Position numbers and translations under genes: made by a program. The notes beneath the pieces were generated by a model. The model searched no databases. It was not told the DNA's origin and saw only the letters and a program-made list of their open reading frames with translations. From JBEIDK01 sp040383485 (GTDB taxonomy: Bacteria; Bacteroidota; Bacteroidia; UBA4408), in the NCBI GenBank assembly GCA_040383485.1, contig JBEIDK010000006.1, positions 1-51,951 of the forward strand: 51,951 bases of DNA, in the 5' to 3' direction. Every line of letters begins with the position of its first letter. The stretch's first letter is position 1. This document shows positions 35,353-44,530 of the stretch, one piece after another.

Positions 35353-36411
35353 ATGAATCATATATTACTTATTGAAGACAATACCGATGTTAGAGAAAAC
35401 ATTGCAGAAATTCTTGAAATGGCTGGCTATAAAGTGAGCACTGCCTCAGATGGAAAAAAGGGAATTGAATCAGTAAATAAAGAAAAACCAGATTTAATTG
35501 TTTGCGACATTATGATGCCGGTACTAGATGGTTATGGTGTTCTTCATTTACTTAGTAAAAATGAAGAAACACAAAACATCCCTTTTATTTTTTTAACGGC
35601 TAAAACTGAAAGAAGTGAATTAAGGAAAGGTATGGAGATGGGCGCTGATGATTATATTACAAAGCCTTTTGAAAAAATTGAACTTCTCAATGCTGTTGAA
35701 AGTAGATTAAAAAAAGTTGCTTCAATAAAAAAAAGCTATGATAAAGATTTTTCCGGATTGCAAAGCTTTATTAGTGATTTAGGAGGGCAGGATGCATTGA
35801 CTAAATTTACAAAGGAGCAAAAAACAATATCCTATAAGAAGAAAGAGAACATCTACAAACAAGGTAGTTTTCCAAAGGGGATATATTATTTGCAAAGTGG
35901 CAAGGCAAAAATTTTTAAGGAAAATACCGACGGAAAAGAATTAATTACCCAACTTCTAAAAGAAGGTGATTTTTTTGGTTATTTATCGCTATTAGAAAAC
36001 AAAGACTATTCTGAGAGTGCTCAAACTCTTGAAAATTCGATAGTGATTTTTATACCTAAAGAAGACTTTTTTAATTTGGTTTACAATAATCAAACTGTTG
36101 CAAAAAAATTCATTCATATTTTATCTAATAATGTAATTGAACATCAAGAACACCTTTTAGATTTAGCTTACAGTTCATTAAGAAAAAGGGTGGCGGAAGC
36201 ACTTTTACTTTTGCAAGATAAATTTAGTAAACAAGAAGAGAAAACATTTAGTATGGCTATTTCACGTGATGACTTAGCAAACATTGTTGGCACTGCAACA
36301 GAATCTTTAATAAGAACATTGAGCGATTTTAAAGAAGAAAAATTAGTTGAAATTAAAGAGGGTAAAATATTTTTAATTAATGAAGGTAAACTTCAAAATA
36401 TGAAAAATTAG
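35353..36411 (+). CDS. Response regulator: receiver domain fused to a Crp/Fnr-type DNA-binding module
   Basis: 352 residues. Residues 1-120 are a CheY-like receiver: acidic pocket Glu8/Asp9, phospho-acceptor Asp52 (VCDIMMPVLDG), Thr82 and Lys104 (ITKPFE). Residues about 145-265 form a cyclic-nucleotide-binding-type beta-roll (IYKQGSFPKGIYYLQSGKAKIF, EGDFFGYLSLL), and about 275-345 a Crp winged helix (ISRDDLANIVGTATESLIRTLSDFKEE). A phosphorylated regulator with a second, ligand- or redox-type sensor module. No Cys cluster for an Fe-S sensor as in Fnr, and the cAMP pocket motif is not obviously complete. No kinase adjoins it; long 5' region and own promoter. Confidence 0.93.
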   Translation: MNHILLIEDNTDVRENIAEILEMAGYKVSTASDGKKGIESVNKEKPDLIVCDIMMPVLDGYGVLHLLSKNEETQNIPFIFLTAKTERSELRKGMEMGADDYITKPFEKIELLNAVESRLKKVASIKKSYDKDFSGLQSFISDLGGQDALTKFTKEQKTISYKKKENIYKQGSFPKGIYYLQSGKAKIFKENTDGKELITQLLKEGDFFGYLSLLENKDYSESAQTLENSIVIFIPKEDFFNLVYNNQTVAKKFIHILSNNVIEHQEHLLDLAYSSLRKRVAEALLLLQDKFSKQEEKTFSMAISRDDLANIVGTATESLIRTLSDFKEEKLVEIKEGKIFLINEGKLQNMKN

Positions 36412-36490
36412 TGTACATTTAAATGAAAAGTAAACATTTAACATCATAAACTTTAAGCAAGGCTCAGGTCAAAGAATATTTTACCAACTA

Positions 36491-39433
36491 ATGATTAATA
36501 AAAGTATTAGATATTGTTTCGCGCTTGCTATTTCTTTACTAATTAGCATTATTACAAACGGCCAGTGCACATGGCGAACCATTCTATATGATAGCTTTGA
36601 AACGAATACTCCAAGCCCTTATATTATTCCGGGTACTACTTATGGAACTACTCCTGCCGCTTGGGCACATCATACCGGAAACAAATCGCTTTACCTAAAT
36701 TTTAAAGACTCGAATGCAGTAGGTGGCTGTCCAGCCGGTACAAAGGTTTTTGAACGCGTAATTCCACTATGTCCAAATGTATCTACAAAAATTAGTGCTT
36801 GGTTTACTACCACTTTTCCTGGTGTACAATGCAAACTAAGAATAAAAGTAGTAGATTCTAACAATGTAGTTTTGCAGGATTTACCAAATATAAACATTGC
36901 ATATTATACAAATTGGACCAATTACTTATCCCCAGTATTTACAACCAATACAGGCTCTATAAAGCTAATGATTTACACAAATGTTGGAGGAGGGAATGGA
37001 AATGATTTAAGTATGGATGATTTGTTAATTCAAAATTGTCATAATATTCCTCCTACATACCCATTAATTAACTTAGGAACAATTTGCCAAAATGCAACGT
37101 CATTAAATTTATTTGACACCTTACCAAATGTTATTCTAAATAATGGAACGTGGGCTGGTCCTAGCATATTAAACGGAAATTCTTTAGGTACGTTTAACCC
37201 AATTCAAAATACAAGTGGTACTTATACTTACACATCATATCCATTAGGCACTAATCCTGTATGCCCAACTGCAATAAATCCTGTTAGTATAAGTGTAATA
37301 AACCCTTTACCAGTAGTAGTTAATGGCGGTACAATTTGCAATGGCGATTCAATAAATCTGATAACAAATAGCACAGCAACAAGTTTTAGTTGGGTTCCAA
37401 TAAGTTCATTAAGCGATACTTCTGGCAGCACAGTCGCAGCATTTCCATCAACTAATACAACCTATACAGTTACAGAAAATACAAGCGGTTGTTATGGTAG
37501 TGATACAGCTAATGTCATAGTCAACCAAATACCTGCATTAACTGTTAATTCCCCTACTATTTGTCCAGGGTTTACAGCAACCTTAAATGCAAGTGGTGCT
37601 AATACTTATAATTGGATTCCTAATAGTTCATTGAATAATCTAAACAGTGCAACGGTAATTGCCTCACCAACATTAACGACTAATTATTTTGTTATTGGCA
37701 CAACAAATGGTTGCAGTGATACAATTAACTCTACAGTTACCGTATTACAATCAATAAATGTATTGGTAAATAATGCTACTATTTGTGTTGGAAATAATGC
37801 TAACCTAATTGCAACAGGAGCAACAAATTATACTTGGACACCGAGTTCTGGCCTAAGCAGTAATGCTGGTAATTCTGTTATAGCAAATCCTATTTCAACA
37901 ACTACCTACACAATTATTGGAAATACAAATTCATGTTCTGATACTGCTTTTGCAGTTGTTACTGTTAATAATTTGCCTCCAACACCTAGCATTGTTGCTC
38001 AAGCTCCGCTAACATTTTGTTTAGGTGACAATACAATTTTGTCAACTGATACTTCCTTTTCTTATATATGGTCTAATGGCGATTTTAGTAATCCAATCTC
38101 GGTAAGTAATTCAGGGAATTATACAGTTGCAATTATAGATTCAAATGGCTGTATATCTAATAATTCGTTACCCTTGTCTGTACAAGTTTTACCTTTGCCA
38201 ACTCAACCTTCACTAATTGCTCTTGACAATACCAATATATGTTTAAACGATAGTGTTGAATTAATAATACAGTCAAATGTATTCAATCCAATTTATCAAT
38301 GGTATCCAAATGCAACGGCATCAAGTACTGTTGATAGTGTATTTGTAAATACAACTAATAATTATTTTGTTACGGTAACCGACACCAATGGATGCACCTC
38401 ATCTATGTCAAACGTAATTGCTGTTATTGCAAATCCTCTTCCAGCTACCCCAAGTATTATTACATCTGGTTCAACAACATTTTGTGAAGGAGATTCGGTT
38501 TCATTAATGGTGAATACATCTTTTCCTTTTGTTTGGAGTAATCAATCTACAGCTAATTCTATAACTGTTAGTAATACTGGCGTTTATAGTATTGATGTTT
38601 GGGATACTTGTGGTATTCACCATAATCCAAGTGTAAATGTTGTATCTCAAAAAAAACCAATTGCTAAATTTTCTGTAATGGATTCAGTTGGTTGTGTTCC
38701 TTTTGATTTAGTTTGTTTGAATGAAAGTTCATTTGCTAATTCTTATAATTGGTTCTTTAATAATACATCTCCAATAAATGCCACATCTCCTATATATACT
38801 TATTCTCAGCCTGGTAATTATAATGTTACTTTAGTTGCTGAGTCAAGCAATGGTTGTATTGATACTGCAAAATTTAACAATATAACCGTAAGCAACCTTC
38901 CTGAAATTTCATTCTCGTATACTCCTGATAGCTTATTAATTAATGAATCTACTCCATTCGTTTCTTTTTATTCTACATCTCAATTTGTAGATAGTATTTA
39001 TTGGACATGCAATGATTATGAAATAAATAACATAGGTGAAAAGGCTATCAGCATAACAATGCCTGATACTGGTTTGCACTCAGTAACATTAGTAGGTATT
39101 AATAATTTTGGATGTTCAGATAGTTTAACCAAAGAAATTTATGTTTCTGGAGGGTTTTCATTTTATATTCCGAATGCCTTTACACCTAATAATTCCGATA
39201 CGTTGAATAATTATTTTAAGCCAACTACATATCACTTAGATGTGAAAAATTATTTGATGGAGCTATTTGATAGATGGGGTGCTAAAATAGCCGTAATCAC
39301 AAACCCAAATAAGGGCTGGGATGGTAAAATTAATAATCAGGTAATTGCAGGATTATACAATTGGACATTAACTTGTTTTGATGATAGAGGAGTGAAGTAT
39401 TTCTACCAAGGTTCAGTTAATGTCTTGAAATAG
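36491..39433 (+). CDS. Large T9SS type B secreted, Ig/PKD-repeat surface protein
   Basis: 980 residues. Signal peptide (1-25, ISLLISIITNGQ); N-terminal beta-sandwich, probably carbohydrate- or ligand-binding (about 30-185); three tandem 73-75-residue Ig-like modules (about 273-495), each beginning with a Thr-Ile-Cys strand and containing a Trp-x-Pro core; two further related modules; a PKD domain at about 720-805 (FDLVCLNESSFANSYNWFF); and a gliding motility-associated C-terminal domain at about 890-980 (YIPNAFTPNNSDT, LFDRWGAKI, GWDGK). The last is the T9SS type B sorting signal, so the protein is exported and attached to or released from the outer surface, as an adhesin or matrix protein. 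Asn/Thr/Ser-rich composition fits this. Starts 79 bp after the regulator gene. Confidence 0.9.
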   Translation: MINKSIRYCFALAISLLISIITNGQCTWRTILYDSFETNTPSPYIIPGTTYGTTPAAWAHHTGNKSLYLNFKDSNAVGGCPAGTKVFERVIPLCPNVSTKISAWFTTTFPGVQCKLRIKVVDSNNVVLQDLPNINIAYYTNWTNYLSPVFTTNTGSIKLMIYTNVGGGNGNDLSMDDLLIQNCHNIPPTYPLINLGTICQNATSLNLFDTLPNVILNNGTWAGPSILNGNSLGTFNPIQNTSGTYTYTSYPLGTNPVCPTAINPVSISVINPLPVVVNGGTICNGDSINLITNSTATSFSWVPISSLSDTSGSTVAAFPSTNTTYTVTENTSGCYGSDTANVIVNQIPALTVNSPTICPGFTATLNASGANTYNWIPNSSLNNLNSATVIASPTLTTNYFVIGTTNGCSDTINSTVTVLQSINVLVNNATICVGNNANLIATGATNYTWTPSSGLSSNAGNSVIANPISTTTYTIIGNTNSCSDTAFAVVTVNNLPPTPSIVAQAPLTFCLGDNTILSTDTSFSYIWSNGDFSNPISVSNSGNYTVAIIDSNGCISNNSLPLSVQVLPLPTQPSLIALDNTNICLNDSVELIIQSNVFNPIYQWYPNATASSTVDSVFVNTTNNYFVTVTDTNGCTSSMSNVIAVIANPLPATPSIITSGSTTFCEGDSVSLMVNTSFPFVWSNQSTANSITVSNTGVYSIDVWDTCGIHHNPSVNVVSQKKPIAKFSVMDSVGCVPFDLVCLNESSFANSYNWFFNNTSPINATSPIYTYSQPGNYNVTLVAESSNGCIDTAKFNNITVSNLPEISFSYTPDSLLINESTPFVSFYSTSQFVDSIYWTCNDYEINNIGEKAISITMPDTGLHSVTLVGINNFGCSDSLTKEIYVSGGFSFYIPNAFTPNNSDTLNNYFKPTTYHLDVKNYLMELFDRWGAKIAVITNPNKGWDGKINNQVIAGLYNWTLTCFDDRGVKYFYQGSVNVLK
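37309..37970 (+). repeat. Three tandem Ig-like coding modules
   Basis: Within the T9SS type B gene a module of about 220 bp repeats from 37309, 37534 and 37754. The copies share GTICNGD/TICPGF/TICVGN starts, SWVP/NWIP/TWTP cores and TTYT/TNYF/TTYT strands at the protein level while the DNA has diverged, so the duplication is old and maintained. Confidence 0.65.
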
Positions 39434-39454
39434 AGAAAATATTTTTTTATAAGC

Positions 39455-39865
39455 TTAGTACATATCATGTTCATCAGGGCTTTCTCTATCAATTTTCAAA
39501 TCTTCATCTAAAAACTGTCCAGTTTCGTTCTGTTGTTTCAAAGTCCAATTGTCTGTTGCTGTTGTTTCTAACCAAATATTACCCGACTTTCTAAATATTT
39601 GAACATGTAAACCAAATGTTTTTTCAAACAAATTTTCAAGCTCCCAAACCGTTGTTGTATCATCGAATTCCAAATCACCTGAAAAAACTTTATGCTGTAA
39701 GTGACTAAGCTTTGTTTCTCCAATTAGAATTTTATTTTTTAAACTAGACTTTCCTTTAGAGTGAGACTCCTTAAAAAATCCTAATCGTAAGTACTTATAC
39801 AATGCGGTAAATTGAAAGTTTATATTATCAATTGTTAGACTTGAGTCCACTAAAATTTTTGCCAT
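39455..39865 (-). CDS. Conserved hypothetical protein
   Basis: 136 residues, no signal or membrane segment. Reads MAKILVDSSLTIDNINFQF, then HSKGKSSLKNKILIGETKLS, and a conserved-looking C-terminal part FGLHVQIFRKSGNIWLETTATDNWTL. I recall close relatives across Bacteroidota without a known function; that was not searched. Convergent to the T9SS type B gene (21-bp gap) and 93 bp downstream of the amidohydrolase gene. Confidence 0.72.
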   Translation of the reverse strand: MAKILVDSSLTIDNINFQFTALYKYLRLGFFKESHSKGKSSLKNKILIGETKLSHLQHKVFSGDLEFDDTTTVWELENLFEKTFGLHVQIFRKSGNIWLETTATDNWTLKQQNETGQFLDEDLKIDRESPDEHDMY

Positions 39866-39958
39866 CTGTTTTCGAATATTTCAATTACAAAAAAACAGCA
39901 ATCAGAATTATTATAAAATGACTTTAGTCATTAATTAATTTGAGATATAAGGTAGTTA

Positions 39959-41593
39959 TTAGAATACTTTTTTACCTGAAACAAAAGTGCTTGTAATTTT
40001 ATTATTCCTAATTTTAAGAAGTGAATCATTTATCAAATCAAAATTGGCTACAATAAAATCAGCATATTTTCCTACTTCAATACTTCCTTTTTGATTTTCT
40101 TCAAACGAGGCGTATGCACCATCTATTGTCATGCCTCGCAAAGCCTTAATCCTTGATAATTTGTCTGCACTTTGAAAACCATTTTTAGGATAGCCCTTTG
40201 CATCTTGCCTAGATACTGCGGCATAAAAAGTATAAAGCGGATTTAAATATTCAACCGGAAAATCGGTACCCAAAGCCAACCGAATTCCTGCTTTTTCTAA
40301 AGTACCATAAGCATAAGCATCTTTAATTCTTTCTTTTCCTAATCTTTCTTCTGCCCAATACATATCGCTGGTAGCATGCGTGGGTTGAACTGATGCAATT
40401 ATATTATTAGTATTAAATAGATGAAGGTCTTTCTTGTCAACTACTTGTGCATGTTCAATCCTCCATCGCAGATTTTTATTGTTGGCTAAATGTTTAGCAT
40501 ACATTTTTAGTGCTACAGAATTTGTGCTATCTCCAATTGCGTGTGTGCATACTTGATATTTATTTTTGATAGCCCAATTCATGATACTATCTAACCTTTG
40601 AAAACTAACATTTATTTTTCCGTAATTTTTTTTATCGTCAGTATAAGGTTTTTTCATACAAGCTCCTCTGCTTCCTAGCGCTCCATCAGCATATATTTTA
40701 ATGGAGCCAACCCTTAAATTAGCAGTATTCTCAAACTTATTTTTTTCAAAGTACTCTAGGTTTTTCTCAGCAGATAAAACCATTGCGTTTATTCTAATTT
40801 TTAAAATGCCACTTTTTTGCAATGAGTCAATTAATAGTACCTCATCATAATTAAGACTTGCATCAGAAAGAGATGTTAACCCTAATGAAAAGGATTCTTT
40901 TTCGGCTTTAATAATATTTTCAGTTAATACGGAAGTAGAAATTTTAGGTAGTAATTTCTCCACCGCATCCATAGCATTATCAAATAGAATACCCGTCATT
41001 TTTCCATTTTTGATTTCTATGTAGGATGTGTTTAAATAAGGTTTTAAAACATCTTTTGCAAGGTTTAATAGATATTCATTTACCAATACTGCATGACCAT
41101 CAATTCTTTTTAAGAGTACAGGTTTGTTACTAAAGGCAACGTTTAATTTATTGTTATTGGGGAATTGTCTTACCTCCCAATCATTTTGGTCCCAGCCACG
41201 ACCGTATATAAAGTTTAATTTATTTATATTATCGTAATCTGTAATTATCTTTATTATTTCATCAAACGACTTTGTACCGGTTAACTGGCACTTATACATA
41301 TCGCCTGCATAGCCAACAAAATGACAATGCGCATCATTAAGTCCAGGGTAAATGAATTGTTTTTTCAAGTTTACTTTTACCTCACTTTCAAAATTTTCTA
41401 ATACGTCTTTATTAGTGCCAACAAATTCAATTTTACCGTTTAATATTGCAATGGCCTCGGCTACAGAATTTATAGAGTCAACTGTATATACTTTCGCATT
41501 ATAAAATATTGAATCTACTTTTTTTTTATTTGAACAAGCTGATAAAAAAAATACTAAAGCGGTTGCACAGAAAATTTGAAATTTAAATTTCAT
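39959..41593 (-). CDS. YtcJ-like amidohydrolase, lipoprotein
   Basis: 544 residues. Lipoprotein signal with lipid Cys20 (LVFFLSAC), so anchored in the envelope. Amidohydrolase-3/YtcJ features: metal site GLNDAHCHFVGYAG, later YADGALGSRGA, HAIGDSTNS, RIEHAQVVD and the final Asp in ALGTDFPVEYLNP. The C-terminal small beta domain (GSIEVGKYADFIVANFDL) is intact. The family hydrolyses cyclic or linear amides in a metal-dependent way; substrates are rarely known. Monocistronic or after korB (68 bp). Confidence 0.88.
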   Translation of the reverse strand: MKFKFQIFCATALVFFLSACSNKKKVDSIFYNAKVYTVDSINSVAEAIAILNGKIEFVGTNKDVLENFESEVKVNLKKQFIYPGLNDAHCHFVGYAGDMYKCQLTGTKSFDEIIKIITDYDNINKLNFIYGRGWDQNDWEVRQFPNNNKLNVAFSNKPVLLKRIDGHAVLVNEYLLNLAKDVLKPYLNTSYIEIKNGKMTGILFDNAMDAVEKLLPKISTSVLTENIIKAEKESFSLGLTSLSDASLNYDEVLLIDSLQKSGILKIRINAMVLSAEKNLEYFEKNKFENTANLRVGSIKIYADGALGSRGACMKKPYTDDKKNYGKINVSFQRLDSIMNWAIKNKYQVCTHAIGDSTNSVALKMYAKHLANNKNLRWRIEHAQVVDKKDLHLFNTNNIIASVQPTHATSDMYWAEERLGKERIKDAYAYGTLEKAGIRLALGTDFPVEYLNPLYTFYAAVSRQDAKGYPKNGFQSADKLSRIKALRGMTIDGAYASFEENQKGSIEVGKYADFIVANFDLINDSLLKIRNNKITSTFVSGKKVF

Positions 41594-41661
41594 GAGTTAA
41601 AATAATAGTAGAGTTGTAGAAATAATTCTTTTGAACAAAATTAAAACCTATCAGTATATAG

Positions 41662-42690
41662 TTAAATAATTTCCCAAGTATCTTTTCCACTTATCAATTT
41701 GTTTAAGTCTCCATGACCTTTCAAATTCGTTACCTCGTTAATCTGAGCAATTAAATCATCTTCGTAGCAAGATGTATCTTTTGTATAAAATACACCAAAT
41801 GGTCTCGGGAATGCTTTGTCTGCAGAAGGGTCTTCAAAAAATTTTGATAATAAATAAGCCTTAGTTCCATCTTTTTCATCATGTATCCATAAATCATTCA
41901 ATGATACATCATTTGTATTTACAATTCTCGGAGTTAAGCCGTCTAATAAAATACCTTTATAATTATCTACCCCATAAACCAGAGGCTTTCCTTGCTCCAT
42001 GATTAAAGTATTCTGTTTTTTAGTAGCCTTTTCTGTGAATACCTCAAAAGCACCATCGTTAAAAACATTACAATTTTGGTAAATCTCTAATAGCGATGTT
42101 CCTTTATGAGCATGCGTTCTTTTAAGCATTTCACGCATATGAATTGGGTCACGGTCCATTGAGCGTGCAACAAATGTTGAGTTTGCTCCTAATGCTAAGC
42201 TTATAGGGTTAAAGGGGTGGTCAATTGCACCTAATGGGGTACTTTTAGTTACTTGCCCTTCATGCGAGGTAGGCGAATATTGTCCCTTTGTTAACCCGTA
42301 AATTTCGTTGTTAAACAATAAAATATTTACATCAAAATTTCTTCTCAGTAAATGAATTAAATGATTGCCTCCAATCGACAAAGAATCCCCATCACCTGTA
42401 ACAATCCATATGCTAAGTTCTGGTCTTGTTGCCTTTAGTCCACTAGCAATAGCGGTAGCTCGGCCATGTATGCTATGCATACCATACGTTTCCATATAAT
42501 AAGGAAACCTAGAAGAACAGCCAATACCCGAAATAAAAACAATTTCCTCACGTTTTAAGCCAAGCTCAGGCAGTACTGTTTGAACTTGTTTTAATATTGA
42601 ATAATCTCCACAACCAGGACACCAACGCACCTCTTGGTCAGTTACAAAATCTTTAGGAGTTAAAATCTTATCAGTAATAGTATTTTCCAT
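41662..42690 (-). CDS. korB: 2-oxoacid:ferredoxin oxidoreductase, beta subunit
   Basis: 342 residues. Beta subunit of 2-oxoglutarate (or related 2-oxoacid) ferredoxin oxidoreductase, which oxidatively decarboxylates the acid to acyl-CoA. Thiamine diphosphate site GDGDSLSIGGNHL and the Fe-S cysteines Cys24, Cys27 (WCPGCGD), Cys58 (GIGCSS) and a late Cys in YQNCNVF are present. The partner alpha/gamma gene (korA) normally lies immediately upstream; here the upstream neighbour is the divergent atpB, so korA must be elsewhere or absent. Cytoplasmic. Confidence 0.93.
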   Translation of the reverse strand: MENTITDKILTPKDFVTDQEVRWCPGCGDYSILKQVQTVLPELGLKREEIVFISGIGCSSRFPYYMETYGMHSIHGRATAIASGLKATRPELSIWIVTGDGDSLSIGGNHLIHLLRRNFDVNILLFNNEIYGLTKGQYSPTSHEGQVTKSTPLGAIDHPFNPISLALGANSTFVARSMDRDPIHMREMLKRTHAHKGTSLLEIYQNCNVFNDGAFEVFTEKATKKQNTLIMEQGKPLVYGVDNYKGILLDGLTPRIVNTNDVSLNDLWIHDEKDGTKAYLLSKFFEDPSADKAFPRPFGVFYTKDTSCYEDDLIAQINEVTNLKGHGDLNKLISGKDTWEII

Positions 42691-42853
42691 TTTATAAATC
42701 GTGCGAAATTATTAAAAACAAACAGAATGGAAGCTTTTTTGTTTGTTTTACTTGAAGCAACAAATTAATAAAGCATCTAAAATAATAGCCAATAAATTGA
42801 TTTTGAAAAATTTAAGTGAAATGGTTGAATTAGTATAATTCATAAAATCTTAT

Positions 42854-42883
42854 TTCGTTTATTGCTTTTAATTTCTACTTTTG
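42854..42883 (+). promoter_or_regulatory. Probable atp operon promoter
   Basis: TACTTTTG at 42876-42883 matches the TAnnTTTG -7 box. A poor TTCG at 42854-42857, 18 bp upstream, might act as -33. The box ends 36 bp before the atpB start codon. Confidence 0.45.
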
Positions 42884-42919
42884 CGCCAAATTTAAAACGG
42901 TAATTTCTTTTTTGATTGT

Positions 42920-44029
42920 ATGATGCACACATTTACTAAATTTTTACAGCTTACTTTTCTAGCACTTTTTTTAGTTGCTTCTCCTATATTTGCTAACGAA
43001 CAAGAGCATAACTCAGAAGTTGCTTCACACGTTAAGAAAAAATTCAATGCTGGAGAATTAATTATTGAGCATGTTTCAGATTCTCATGAGTGGCATATAA
43101 TGACACTTGGCAGTGGTACCGAACATGAACGTCATATTACCTTACCTTTGCCTTGCATTGTTAAGCATCCCGTTCAAGGTTGGATGATTTTTTCTTCAGG
43201 TAATTTTGTGAATCATGAAACTCACCAAAAACAAGAGTATGAAGGATTAAAAATGGTACATAACCATATTATTGATGTTGCCTCTGGTGACAAGGTCCTT
43301 GACATTTCCGTTACAAAAAATGTTTTTGCATTGCTTATTAGTCTTATCATTATGTGTGCAATCTTTTTGTCGGTTGCTAAAACTTATACCAAAAGAGTTG
43401 GACAAGCTCCAACTGGTTTACAATCATTTGTTGAGCCATTAATAGTTTTTTTACGAGACGAAGTTGCAAAGCCTTCAATTGGGCCTAAGTATGAAAGGTA
43501 TTTACCATTTTTACTTACCATATTCTTTTTTATTTTTATAAATAATCTCATGGGTTTAATTCCTATTTTACCCGGCGGGGCAAATGTTACAGGAAATATT
43601 GCCATAACAATGGTGTTGGCACTTATGGTATTTGCAATAACAACCTTTTCAGGTAATAAGGCATATTGGATTCATATAATAAATACCCCAGGCGTTCCAT
43701 GGTGGTTAAAGTTTCCGGTGCCTTTAATGCCAATCATTGAATTAATAGGTGTAGTAAGCAAGCCCTTGGTATTGTGTTTGCGTTTGTTTGCGAATATCAC
43801 AGCAGGTCACATTATTGCATTAGCATTCTTTAGTTTGATTTTTATCTTTGGTGAGATGAGCGCAGGAGTTGGTTACGGCGTAAGTATAGCTTCAGTAGCT
43901 TTTACCATCTTCATGAATTTCTTAGAACTATTAGTAGCTTTTCTTCAAGCATACGTATTTACATTGCTAGCATCTTTATATTTTGGTTCTGCTATTGAAG
44001 AGCATGCGCATCATGATGAAAAACATTAA
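42920..44029 (+). CDS. atpB: ATP synthase F0 subunit a
   Basis: 369 residues. The proton-channel subunit of ATP synthase. The N-terminal part carries a signal-like stretch (MMHTFTKFLQLTFLALFLVASPIFA) and a 100-residue His-rich exported domain, a usual Bacteroidota elaboration, before the conserved membrane core from about residue 130. The essential Arg lies in CLRLFANITAGHI and the last two segments carry the ELLVAFLQAYVFTLL helix. The His-rich C-terminus (EEHAHHDEKH) is unusual but common in the group. First gene of atpB-E-F-H. Confidence 0.95.
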   Translation: MMHTFTKFLQLTFLALFLVASPIFANEQEHNSEVASHVKKKFNAGELIIEHVSDSHEWHIMTLGSGTEHERHITLPLPCIVKHPVQGWMIFSSGNFVNHETHQKQEYEGLKMVHNHIIDVASGDKVLDISVTKNVFALLISLIIMCAIFLSVAKTYTKRVGQAPTGLQSFVEPLIVFLRDEVAKPSIGPKYERYLPFLLTIFFFIFINNLMGLIPILPGGANVTGNIAITMVLALMVFAITTFSGNKAYWIHIINTPGVPWWLKFPVPLMPIIELIGVVSKPLVLCLRLFANITAGHIIALAFFSLIFIFGEMSAGVGYGVSIASVAFTIFMNFLELLVAFLQAYVFTLLASLYFGSAIEEHAHHDEKH

Positions 44030-44113
44030 TAAATTATCTAAGAATTGAGAAAAAGATTTTAACCATAAATTTAAACATTACAATTTTATATAAACCCCTT
44101 AATTAATTACAAA

Positions 44114-44368
44114 ATGACAACTTTAATGTTATTACAAGAAGCAGGAAACATGGCAATAGCTAAAGCTGGTGCTGGTATTGGTGCTGGATTAGCTGCTGTA
44201 GGAGCTGGTATGGGCATTGGCCGTATTGGTGGTTCTGCATTAGAATCAATTGCACGCCAACCAGAAGTTTTGGGCGACATCCGCTCAAACATGATTGTAG
44301 CTGCTGCTCTTGTTGAAGGTGCTGCCTTCTTCGCAATCGTTGTTTGTTTATTGATTTTATTTATCTAA
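44114..44368 (+). CDS. atpE: ATP synthase F0 subunit c
   Basis: 84 residues, two helices with a polar loop (ESIARQPE). Forms the rotor ring. The proton-carrying Glu lies in ALVEGAAFF of helix 2. The Na+-type pattern (Gln in helix 1, Glu-Ser/Thr in helix 2) is absent, so proton coupling is expected. A Gly-rich helix 1 (GAGIGAGLAAVGAGMGIG) is standard. A strong hairpin follows 18 bp after the stop, before atpF. Confidence 0.95.
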   Translation: MTTLMLLQEAGNMAIAKAGAGIGAGLAAVGAGMGIGRIGGSALESIARQPEVLGDIRSNMIVAAALVEGAAFFAIVVCLLILFI

Positions 44369-44386
44369 TCAATTTACAACGCAAAA

Positions 44387-44426
44387 AAAAACTACGACGA
44401 CAACGGTTGGTTGTGTCGTAGTTTTT
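44387..44426 (+). terminator. Intercistronic terminator-like hairpin between atpE and atpF
   Basis: A 17-pair stem with one bulge: aaaaactacgac (44387-44398), a, caac, loop ggttg, gttg, t, gtcgtagttttt (44415-44426). The U run on the 3' arm makes it look like an intrinsic terminator in the middle of the operon. Partial termination or a 3'-stabilising effect would raise the supply of subunit c over b and delta, in line with the many c copies per enzyme (inference). Confidence 0.7.
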
Positions 44427-44530
44427 AAAAAAATGCTAAATGATAAAATTATAAATGTTAAATCAGTTTCATTTATATTCATTTAAGCAAAATTTATAAT
44501 CTATAATTTAAAATTTAAAATTGCAATAAA

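Noticed and set aside
37309..37970. CRISPR-like periodic repeats
   Set aside because: The period is about 220 bp, in frame and divergent at the DNA level; these are tandem Ig-like protein domains.
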